A model generated the notes under the pieces. The model was not told the DNA's origin. It worked only from the letters and a program-made list of their open reading frames with translations, and searched no databases. Source: Leptotrichia sp. oral taxon 847 (lineage in GTDB: Bacteria; Fusobacteriota; Fusobacteriia; Fusobacteriales; Leptotrichiaceae). From it: a stretch of DNA of 64,000 nucleotides. The position numbers and the translations under genes were made by a program. Below, one piece after another: positions 52,308 to 59,474 of the stretch. Each line of letters opens with the position of its first letter. Position 1 is the stretch's first letter. Location: contig NZ_CP014231.1 in assembly GCF_001553645.1 (NCBI RefSeq), forward strand, positions 124,001 to 188,000. The letters are read 5' to 3'.

Positions 52308-52784
52308 GATGGTTTAAAAATTTTAGGGGCAGATTTTTAATTTTAAATTTTTTAAGTTATTCTCGATTACAAGATGTTATTTTGTTTAGTATAGTTTTTT
52401 ATTTTTTTACATAAGGGGAAAGGACCGCCATTTCCCCTTATAATCCCCACGCTCGTCTAAGCATTTTTTTGAAGCAAAGCCGAAACTCACTTCGTTCAGA
52501 CAGTCGTCTTTACTCCAAAAAAATCACGACACCTTTTGTATAATATTAGAATTTTAAACCGTCGGAGCATTTTTATGTGCTGACAAAACTGTTTGAGCAC
52601 GATTAGTGCGAGTTTTTTGGCAGTGCATAAAAATGTCTTGAGCCTTGCCGGGGTGCAGGGGTGCGGCGATGAGCACTTCTGCTTAAAAAAGGAATAGAAA
52701 AAAATTGTTATTTTAGTAACTTTCTGGATTGAATAAGAAACTTAAAATAGAAGTTTTTATTTCCCCTAAATATTTTACTCTGTC
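52308..52784 (+). mobile_element. Dispersed TIR element, copy D (best-preserved)
   Basis: This 477-bp unit is flanked by perfect 10-bp repeats AAACAATAAT at 52298-52307 and 52785-52794. Its ends read inward as GATGGTTTAAAAATTTTAGG and GACAGAGTAAAATATTTAGG, 17 of 25 aligned positions identical over the terminal 25. Inside are a perfect 11-bp hairpin (52411-52441) and a large hairpin (52568-52635). A GC-rich tail contains GGGGTGCAGGGGTGCGGCG. It has no open frame of note. It lies between nrdF (3' side) and the lipoprotein gene (5' side). Confidence 0.88.
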
Positions 52785-52818
52785 AAACAATAATTTTAAT
52801 ACTTTTTTATTTTTAGAA

Positions 52819-53826
52819 CTATATATCAAAATCATCATCGTCGTCGTCATCAAATCCAAAGTCATCGTCATGTAAATGCTCAATTTCCAACGCTTTCTCA
52901 TAATTTGTAGATTTTTTAGAGAAGAAGTCATGCTGTGTTGTTTCTACATTAAGCCCATTTAACACAATCGGATTTACATTTTTTACTTCAAACTCTTCTT
53001 CAAATCCCAAATTCATAAGCGCTTTATTGGCATTGTATCTGATATATTCCTTAACGTCACCTGTAAGTCCAATATCTCCATATACTTCGTCGGTATATCT
53101 GCATTCATTTTCATACAAGTCGTAAAGCAATGTCTTTAATTCATCTCTCATTCCCTTTTTAGTTTCTTCATCAAATGAATTATATAATTCTTGGAAAAGC
53201 AGTCCGACAAATACTCCGTGAATTGACTCGTCCGCAATAATTTTCTTAATTATATCACAACTTGCCACCATTTCTCCCTGTCCAGCAAGCCAAAGTGGCA
53301 AAAAGAATCCGCTGTAAAACAAATAAGTTTCCAAATAAACCGAAGCCGCTAAAGACATTGCAATATCTCTTCTTGAAGCTTCTGGATTATTCATCTTCTG
53401 ATAATAATTGTCAATTTTATTGGCTTTGTACTGCAAATGTGGATTTTCCTGAACCCAGTTAAATGTTTCATTTATTTCACGAGTTGACGCTACTGTTGTA
53501 AATATTGTTGAGTAAGATTTTGCGTGAATCGACTCCATCATGCACATATAAGAAAGCACTGACCGATTCTGCAGTGAATCAATGTGATCAATAATTTTAG
53601 GCATTCCGGTATGACTTTGCAATGTATCAAGCATTGTAAGTCCTCCAAGTGCATGTAAATAAGCCAATTTCATTTCAGGCTTAAGCGCATTCCAGCTGTC
53701 AATATCCCTTGACGGAATATATTCCGTATCAATCCAAAATTGTCTTATATTTTGTTCCCAGAAAGTTTCCACATAATCATTTTCTGGGGTATTCCAGTTT
53801 ACTGCTTTGTATATTTTCTTTTCCAT
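52819..53826 (-). CDS. nrdF: Class Ib ribonucleotide reductase small subunit NrdF
   Basis: This 335-residue protein carries the metal-tyrosyl radical for NrdE. Metal ligands are Asp67, Glu98, His101, Glu166, Glu200 and His203, and the radical tyrosine is Tyr105 (HAKSY). All are present, so this is ordinary class Ib, not the metal-free type. The C-terminal tail is unusually acidic (DDDFGFDDDDDDDFDI); its last residues should dock on NrdE. aaaggaa precedes the ATG. Unlike the usual nrdHIEF order, it is separated from nrdE by a 5.6-kb accessory block, so it needs its own promoter or read-through. Confidence 0.95.
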   Translation of the reverse strand: MEKKIYKAVNWNTPENDYVETFWEQNIRQFWIDTEYIPSRDIDSWNALKPEMKLAYLHALGGLTMLDTLQSHTGMPKIIDHIDSLQNRSVLSYMCMMESIHAKSYSTIFTTVASTREINETFNWVQENPHLQYKANKIDNYYQKMNNPEASRRDIAMSLAASVYLETYLFYSGFFLPLWLAGQGEMVASCDIIKKIIADESIHGVFVGLLFQELYNSFDEETKKGMRDELKTLLYDLYENECRYTDEVYGDIGLTGDVKEYIRYNANKALMNLGFEEEFEVKNVNPIVLNGLNVETTQHDFFSKKSTNYEKALEIEHLHDDDFGFDDDDDDDFDI

Positions 53827-53842
53827 TTTTTGTTTTCCTTTC

Positions 53843-53863
53843 TTGATAAAATTGTTTTATCAA
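53843..53863 (-). promoter_or_regulatory. Inverted repeat just upstream of nrdF
   Basis: TTGATAAAA and TTTTATCAA are separated by 3 bp and end about 5 bp before the nrdF ribosome site. It could be an RNA hairpin controlling translation or a repressor site. It has no T-run and is not a NrdR box. Confidence 0.4.
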
Positions 53864-53903
53864 TTTATGTTATCTCAACCAACTCCCACATTTTATATAA
53901 AAT

Positions 53904-54200
53904 TTAGAATAGTTCACTATGACTACCTGATGCTAATAAAATCAATATTAATTTATCTTCAACTATCTCGTAGATTAATAACCAATCTGGAGTTATATGA
54001 CATTCTCTTGCTCCATCATAATTATTGACTAATTTATGATCCTTGTTTTTAGGAGGAAGTTTTTCTCCTTTTGCCAATATTGAGATGATACTTTCCAATA
54101 ATTTTAAATCTTTTTTCTGTTTTTTTAGATTTTTTAAATGTTTTTTAAATTTCCCAGTAAGAATAATAGAATATTTATACTCTTCTTTTTTATCCCTCAT
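53904..54200 (-). CDS. yafQ: YafQ-family mRNA interferase toxin
   Basis: This 98-residue RelE-superfamily toxin cleaves mRNA on the ribosome. The putative catalytic residues are His55, His68, Asp72 and His94 (DHKL, ECHITPDW, SHSELF), as in YafQ. The ATG at 54200 overlaps the antitoxin stop by 11 bp, the usual coupling for DinJ-YafQ. A longer frame upstream lies inside the antitoxin gene and is not used. It is probably neutralised by the 96-residue DinJ partner. Confidence 0.88.
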   Translation of the reverse strand: MRDKKEEYKYSIILTGKFKKHLKNLKKQKKDLKLLESIISILAKGEKLPPKNKDHKLVNNYDGARECHITPDWLLIYEIVEDKLILILLASGSHSELF

Positions 54201-54480
54201 AATCTTCTCCCAAGACATCTTTAAACATTTCTTCTGGACTACTGTACGATTTATAATTTGAAGGATTTTTCTTAATTTGTTTAGCTTCTTCAAATGCTTG
54301 AGCCAATTCTGAATTTTCAGGTAAAGAATTTATATAAAATGGTATGCCTTTTTCTCTTATAGCCTGTTTTAAAAATATATTAATTGCTGTACTAAGACTT
54401 AATCCTAAATCTTTAAATAATTCCTGTGCTTCTTTTTTAGTTTCTTCATCTATTTTTATACTTGTATTAACTGTTGCCAT
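54190..54480 (-). CDS. dinJ: DinJ/RelB-family antitoxin
   Basis: This 96-residue protein has an N-terminal ribbon-helix-helix DNA-binding part (TVNTSIKIDEETKKEAQELFKDLGLSLSTAINIFLKQAI). A C-terminal toxin-binding tail follows (NPSNYKSYSSPEEMFKDVLG). It blocks YafQ and represses its own promoter. ttccttttat on the plus strand gives aaaggaag as ribosome site. The operon has its own promoter and an inverted-repeat operator. Confidence 0.9.
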   Translation of the reverse strand: MATVNTSIKIDEETKKEAQELFKDLGLSLSTAINIFLKQAIREKGIPFYINSLPENSELAQAFEEAKQIKKNPSNYKSYSSPEEMFKDVLGEDYEG

Positions 54481-54504
54481 AAAATATCACTTCCTTTTAT
54501 ATTT

Positions 54505-54534
54505 ATTATACATACAAAGTATATCTTTTGTCAA
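54505..54534 (-). promoter_or_regulatory. Promoter and operator of dinJ-yafQ
   Basis: TTGACA (54529-54534), an 18-bp spacer and TATAAT (54505-54510) lie on the minus strand. Inside the spacer TATAC and GTATA form an inverted repeat with 7 bp between, a plausible DinJ operator. Confidence 0.65.
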
Positions 54535-54649
54535 TCAATTAGTTTATCATAATTTCTATTTATGCCAATCTTTCAGTTTTTATTCGTAATTTTCCCCCAT
54601 TTCTTCTATTTAAAATCTCAACTTGTTCCTTAAAAGTTTTTCCCCCTTT

Positions 54650-54776
54650 TTATCAAAAAAGCCCTATCAAAATTGAAAGAGCTTTTTCTACAGTCTACAA
54701 CAACGCACAATTAAGTGGGTTATTCTTGTAGTACAATCACTAAAGTTAGTATACTCTGTATTTTGATTTTTGTCAA
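54650..54776 (-). ncRNA. Candidate small RNA or leader with own promoter and terminator
   Basis: A near-perfect promoter (TTGACA 54771-54776, 17-bp spacer, TATACT 54748-54753) lies just after the 54799-56310 gene. The predicted transcript of about 90 nt starts near 54741. It folds into a hairpin (CTACAA...TTGTAG with inner AAC/GTT and CAC/GTG pairs). It then ends in a terminator at 54653-54689 (arms like GCTCTTTCAA/TTGATAGGGC and a T6 run). No reading frame is present. It may be a free sRNA or a terminated leader of dinJ-yafQ. The rest of the 54481-54649 region, apart from the dinJ promoter, holds nothing recognised. Confidence 0.55.
54653..54689. terminator. Terminator after the accessory cassette and candidate sRNA
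   Basis: On the minus strand GCTCTTTCAA pairs with TTGATAGGGC around a short loop and ends in TTTTTT. On the plus strand the same hairpin ends in GCTTTTTC. Confidence 0.75.
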
Positions 54777-54798
54777 ATATTGATATTTTAAATTAAAT

Positions 54799-56310
54799 TT
54801 ATTCAACATACCCTATTTTATTTACCCCGATAACTCCTCTTCTAAGAATTTTTATCTTTATTTTGTTATATTCAAATTTATTATAACTAAATTTCTTGAA
54901 TTTAAATTTTTTATGTTCAAATTTATTATAGCTAAATTTTTCATATTCAAAAACTTTAATTCCAATTTCCTGTAATATCTCTTTCGACAATTCATAATTT
55001 TGTTCAACTAAACCAAAAAAAGCAAATCCTGAATCTATACAGTATGATATTATAGCATTATATGATGTTTCGTATATGAAAGTGCCTAAAACTGCTCCCA
55101 TAAAACTTCCTAACATAAAACCTAATATTGGAATTTCTATTACTCCCTGTGTTATTCCTCCTCCAATTAAAGAGCAGGAAGAAATAAACATTTCTCTAAT
55201 TAACTCGTTTACTAATTCACGATTATTCATTTCACCTTTAGAAACTTTATAAGAATTTTTTATTGTATTTAGTAATATCACAGAAATTGCTCCAATTACA
55301 GAAGAATCTATTGTTTTTAATACATTACCATATATTCCAGATTTACAAGAAATTATTAAAGAAGCCGATAAACTTCCGTATAAAAATCCTTTGGCACCAC
55401 TTAATAATGTTGCAAATCCATTTTTTTTCAATTCTTCTTTATCTATTTCACCTGTTTTTATTAAATACTCTATAACTGAATATAATTTTGGTGTTACTTC
55501 TAAAACCATTTTTATTATTGCAGAACTTAATCCTGCTCTAAATCCTTGTTGTATAATATATTCATATTTCATTAAATCTTCTATATTTATTCCAAAATTT
55601 TTCAAATCCACATTACCTAATTTAGATAATTCTGAAAGTTTAAGAGCTTCTTCTGTTGAAAGCGGGATAGACTCGACTCCTTTACCATCTCTTAATCTAT
55701 CATCTAATAGTTTAAGTGTTTCTTGATAACGAAAAAATTGTTCTGACCTTTTAGAACTTTCTTCATTTATTTTTCTTTTTAACCATTTTATTGCTTCTTC
55801 TAACTGTTCTCTTGGAATTACTCTTATTTGTCCCTTATATATTGGATCATTTAATATATTATCATTATTACTTAAATTTCTATTCTTCAAAAATTCTTCT
55901 ATATTTTCTTTTCCGCCTTTTGCTTTGTATTCAGAAAACTTTTGAAAAATGCTTAATGATTGTGCTTTGACTCCTTCTTCTCCATTTCTATAATACTTTA
56001 ATCCAAAATCTTTTCCAAAATTTCCTTTTATATCTGGTGATGCAAATTCATGGCTTCTATCAGTATATGCTCTATTTCTAGAATCTTTCAATGCAGCATT
56101 TATATTAAAAGTATTTGAATGCCAAAATTCAGCTATATCACCTTTTAATTGTTTATTAGGTGTTTTAAAACCTTCAAAATTACTCAATTCTTTTTCAAAT
56201 TTTTCTATTTCCAAATTTATATTTTTTAAATAATTTTCACTTAAATTTATTCCATAATCTCTTTCTAGATTATCTATGAAAAATTTATATCCTTTATTAA
56301 ATGTATTCAT
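54799..56310 (-). CDS. Accessory membrane-associated protein with pentapeptide-repeat tail
   Basis: This protein has about 503 residues and no named family that I can give. The N-terminal soluble part includes 'GDIAEFWHSNTFN' and 'SHEFASPDIKGNFGKDFGLKYY'. A helical segment follows. A glycine-rich hydrophobic region (about 250-430) has glycine-zipper character ('GGGITQGVIEIPILGFMLG', then SFMGAVLGTF). The tail has six 5-residue repeats, F-x-[YFH]-x-K (454-483), then RRGVIGVNKIGY. The layout suggests a protein that can insert in membranes. Its ATG follows the previous gene's stop by 1 bp. A TTG 12 bp upstream is possible. It is the last gene of the three-gene cassette. Confidence 0.6.
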   Translation of the reverse strand: MNTFNKGYKFFIDNLERDYGINLSENYLKNINLEIEKFEKELSNFEGFKTPNKQLKGDIAEFWHSNTFNINAALKDSRNRAYTDRSHEFASPDIKGNFGKDFGLKYYRNGEEGVKAQSLSIFQKFSEYKAKGGKENIEEFLKNRNLSNNDNILNDPIYKGQIRVIPREQLEEAIKWLKRKINEESSKRSEQFFRYQETLKLLDDRLRDGKGVESIPLSTEEALKLSELSKLGNVDLKNFGINIEDLMKYEYIIQQGFRAGLSSAIIKMVLEVTPKLYSVIEYLIKTGEIDKEELKKNGFATLLSGAKGFLYGSLSASLIISCKSGIYGNVLKTIDSSVIGAISVILLNTIKNSYKVSKGEMNNRELVNELIREMFISSCSLIGGGITQGVIEIPILGFMLGSFMGAVLGTFIYETSYNAIISYCIDSGFAFFGLVEQNYELSKEILQEIGIKVFEYEKFSYNKFEHKKFKFKKFSYNKFEYNKIKIKILRRGVIGVNKIGYVE

Positions 56311-56311
56311 T

Positions 56312-56944
56312 TTACTCACCAATAAATTGATTTATTAATTCAAAATAAAAAGTAAGAACCAAACAAAGATACTGTTGTTTCAATATTTTATTATAATTAT
56401 TTATTTTATAGACATTCCAAGGTATTAATAGAACTGGAGGTAGTAACAACGGAAAAAGAAACAAAAAAAGACTTGCTACCCCTACCGTTGTCACTACCCC
56501 TACCGTCGTCATTATTGTTTCTTTATTTTTATCTAATAAAAAGACTTCTTTATTTTGTTTGATATAATCACCGTACTTTTTTAATTTTTCGAATAATTTT
56601 TGGTATTCTCTTTTTTCTAACTTATTTTTATCAACAAAAAGAACTCCAATTTTTCCTACCCACCCATATTTTAATCCATATTCTCCTTTTATTTTAATAA
56701 ATTCAGTTTCTTTTTTTATATTTTCATCATTTCCTATAAATAATATGTAGTTATCTTTTCCCATTGACATTTTATTTTGTCTATATTCATTATACGAATG
56801 TACAACTACATCAACGGTTCCATCTTTTACACCAATAATTTTTTCTTCTGTATCATCATCTTGTGTTAATAAAGCTTTTAAAAAATTTGCATATTTTTCT
56901 GTTTCTTTATTATAAACTATGATTAAATTTTTTTCTTCATTCAT
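56312..56944 (-). CDS. Accessory protein with Rossmann-like N-terminus and C-terminal membrane segment
   Basis: The family is unknown. Of its 210 residues the first 125 alternate strands and helices (NLIIVYNKETEKYANFLKAL, DVVVHSYNEYRQNK, NYILFIGNDENI), like a small Rossmann- or TIR-like fold. No catalytic residue can be assigned. Residues about 142-182 are strongly hydrophobic with a Val/Gly/Leu/Pro-rich pattern, so the protein is membrane anchored. It precedes the 503-residue gene with coupled translation, and the HEPN-motif gene lies 52 bp upstream. The pair probably functions together. Confidence 0.55.
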   Translation of the reverse strand: MNEEKNLIIVYNKETEKYANFLKALLTQDDDTEEKIIGVKDGTVDVVVHSYNEYRQNKMSMGKDNYILFIGNDENIKKETEFIKIKGEYGLKYGWVGKIGVLFVDKNKLEKREYQKLFEKLKKYGDYIKQNKEVFLLDKNKETIMTTVGVVTTVGVASLFLFLFPLLLPPVLLIPWNVYKINNYNKILKQQYLCLVLTFYFELINQFIGE

Positions 56945-56996
56945 GATATCTCTCCTATAATTTCAAAATGTTACAATGTATTTCTCTGATTATAAT

Positions 56997-59459
56997 TTAA
57001 GAATTTAAATAGGTTATAATTTCTGTTATAAGTAGAACCATTTCTTTATCTAATTTTGATTTACAATCAGTTTTGATTATCTGCATGCTCTTCAATAATT
57101 CTTTATTTTCAAAATTACTATGAATTCTATTTTTTATATATAGAAAAAACTGTGATGAAATAATTAAATTTCTAATACTCTTAAGTTTATCATTATCAAA
57201 GTATTTTTCGTAAAGAGGATTGAATATCCAATATAAGATTCGTGTAGCTTCATAACTTACAAATAATCCAGATTTAAACTTACTTAAATTAAATCTTTCT
57301 CTTGTACCATTTAAATCATTAATTAGACAATTCATATTACTTTCATTATACTTTTCACTTTTTTTTATTCTATCAAAAGTTTCTTCAATATATTTTTGAG
57401 CTGTGTCTATCTCATTTGTTTCAGAAATTGTATGAATAATAGAATTTAAATCATACAATAATTCTAAAGCAAAAATTTCGCTTTTTATATCTTTTACATT
57501 ATCAATCAAAAAGTCATAATTTCCATGTGCGACATTATTTCTTATTAAACTATTAAAATAATATTTAAAATATGCTATCGTATCAAAAAACATATTTAAA
57601 TTCTTTTTAATTCCAAAATCTATTTTTTGAACTAAATCAATGTTCATTATTTTATTATAAACTTCAATATCTTGACAATATTCATACATTAAAGAATATT
57701 TTAAAAAATCTTTGAATAATCCTTCAATTTGAATAGGTAAAATATTTATTACCACTTCATAATCCTTATTTTCAATTCCATTTATAATTTTTTCAATTAT
57801 TTTTTTCCTTTTTGATAAACAAATTGAATTTGAAATATTATATTTAATATTTTCTATTGCTGTACTAGAATTTTTTCTCAATATGTTTAAATAATCTTTT
57901 TCATTTTTATTATATTTTTCTAGATTTATTGGGTTTAATGGATGATTTTCTATTTTTAAGTTAATTTCCTCAATAATAGTATTATTATGTTCTTCATCAG
58001 ACAACTTTAAATTTCTTCTTCCTATATTTTGAATATTATCATAATACGGAATAAATTTTATATTATAATATATTTTATTTAAAGTACTAATAGGAATTTC
58101 CGCTAATAAAAATTTAAATTTCCTTATTATTTGATTATAATATGAAATTCTATAATCAATTTGTTCTTGAGAAAATAAAGAGAGTTTTTTTAGTTCTTTA
58201 TCAATTTTTTCATTACTAGAAAAGTTTTTAAAAAAAGTTTCTAGTTTTTTCCTATAGAATATTAATAATCCCGATTCTATATTTTTTTGATTTTTGAATA
58301 AAACTTCCAATTTTCTTCTTTTTATATAATTTTCTTTAAGTTTGACGACTTCTATATCTTCTAAAATCCCCTTTTTGTTGTATCTAGATTTTTTTAGTTC
58401 ATTCAATTCTTCTTTTACTTTATCTATTAATTCCTCAATTTTATTTTTTAATATGTCATATTTTTTTAAAATTTTTCCAAATTTTTCATTAACTAAAACA
58501 TATCTATCAGCTAAATTACCAGTTAAATCAAAACAATTATAAATTTCTTCATAATATTCCTCTTTTGTATGAGGGATTTTTCTTGAATTAAAATCATATT
58601 TCCTCATTTTTTTTAAAGTTATTTTTATAAGATTATCATTAGAATTTTCAATTTTTTTATTTATCTTTTTAAATAATAATTTTCCTTTTTTGACATTATT
58701 ATTCTCTTTAAATAATCCCACTTCAGCTTGATCAAAAACTTCATTTTTTATATTATTTATATAATTTTCAATTTCTATAATTTTATTAAATTTTTTAGAA
58801 TTTATTTTATATAATAAATAAAAATATTTTTCAAAATTTTCAGATTTGTGACCAATCTCAGAAAAAATAATAATTTTTTCTATCAACTTTTCTAATTTAT
58901 TTTTATCATCTACTAATTGATAATTTTTAAAATAAATATTATCATTTATTATTTCTAGTAAAAGAACTTCATATTTAAAATATTCAAAATCAGTGTTTAT
59001 AAAATAATTTACAATTTCTCTCAAAAAATCATTTATTTTTTGTAATTCCTTATTTTCTTCATAAGATAAAATAGATAAAATAATTGCTTTGTATATAATA
59101 TACTGACCTAATGGATTTTTTTTAGAAAATACATAATTGTTAAGTTCATTTATATCATTTTCATGGCTATTGATTATTTTTGATAAAGTTACTATGAATA
59201 ATTGAATATTAAATCTATGATTTATAAATTCAAGAATTTCTAATAAAAAATCAAAAGTCTCTCTTATTTTAAATTTTAAAATCAAATTTAATATTATATG
59301 AAACTCTTCAATTTCTTGAATTTCTTTTTTTTCTATTATTTTTTTTAATTTTAAAATTAAATGAGATGTAATTTGTGAAATATTATTTTCTATTACATCA
59401 AAAGCTTCCTTTGATTCGTTAATATTAAAAATTATATCTATTGCTTCATTTATATTCAT
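56997..59459 (-). CDS. Large accessory protein with C-terminal HEPN-like Rx4H motif
   Basis: The protein has 820 residues, is extremely rich in Ile, Lys and Asn, and is encoded by DNA even more AT-rich than its neighbours. This fits horizontal transfer. Residues 1-450 are helical with no recognised domain. A C-terminal region (about 565-690) has 'ILPIQIEGLFKDFLKYS' and then SLIRNNVAHG. Arg640 and His645 form the R-x4-H motif of HEPN ribonucleases, which are common in toxin and phage-defence proteins. The HEPN assignment is from motif and context only. It begins 15 bp after the nrdE stop with gaagggag, so it may use the nrd transcript. Confidence 0.55.
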   Translation of the reverse strand: MNINEAIDIIFNINESKEAFDVIENNISQITSHLILKLKKIIEKKEIQEIEEFHIILNLILKFKIRETFDFLLEILEFINHRFNIQLFIVTLSKIINSHENDINELNNYVFSKKNPLGQYIIYKAIILSILSYEENKELQKINDFLREIVNYFINTDFEYFKYEVLLLEIINDNIYFKNYQLVDDKNKLEKLIEKIIIFSEIGHKSENFEKYFYLLYKINSKKFNKIIEIENYINNIKNEVFDQAEVGLFKENNNVKKGKLLFKKINKKIENSNDNLIKITLKKMRKYDFNSRKIPHTKEEYYEEIYNCFDLTGNLADRYVLVNEKFGKILKKYDILKNKIEELIDKVKEELNELKKSRYNKKGILEDIEVVKLKENYIKRRKLEVLFKNQKNIESGLLIFYRKKLETFFKNFSSNEKIDKELKKLSLFSQEQIDYRISYYNQIIRKFKFLLAEIPISTLNKIYYNIKFIPYYDNIQNIGRRNLKLSDEEHNNTIIEEINLKIENHPLNPINLEKYNKNEKDYLNILRKNSSTAIENIKYNISNSICLSKRKKIIEKIINGIENKDYEVVINILPIQIEGLFKDFLKYSLMYEYCQDIEVYNKIMNIDLVQKIDFGIKKNLNMFFDTIAYFKYYFNSLIRNNVAHGNYDFLIDNVKDIKSEIFALELLYDLNSIIHTISETNEIDTAQKYIEETFDRIKKSEKYNESNMNCLINDLNGTRERFNLSKFKSGLFVSYEATRILYWIFNPLYEKYFDNDKLKSIRNLIISSQFFLYIKNRIHSNFENKELLKSMQIIKTDCKSKLDKEMVLLITEIITYLNS

Positions 59460-59474
59460 TTACACTCCCTTCTC

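Noticed and set aside
52819-53826. Metal-free (class Ie) NrdF variant
   Set aside because: All six metal ligands and the radical tyrosine are present, so it is ordinary class Ib.
53904-54293. Longer form of the YafQ toxin starting at 54293
   Set aside because: The extra 31 residues lie inside dinJ in another frame. The ATG at 54200 gives the usual toxin length and coupling.
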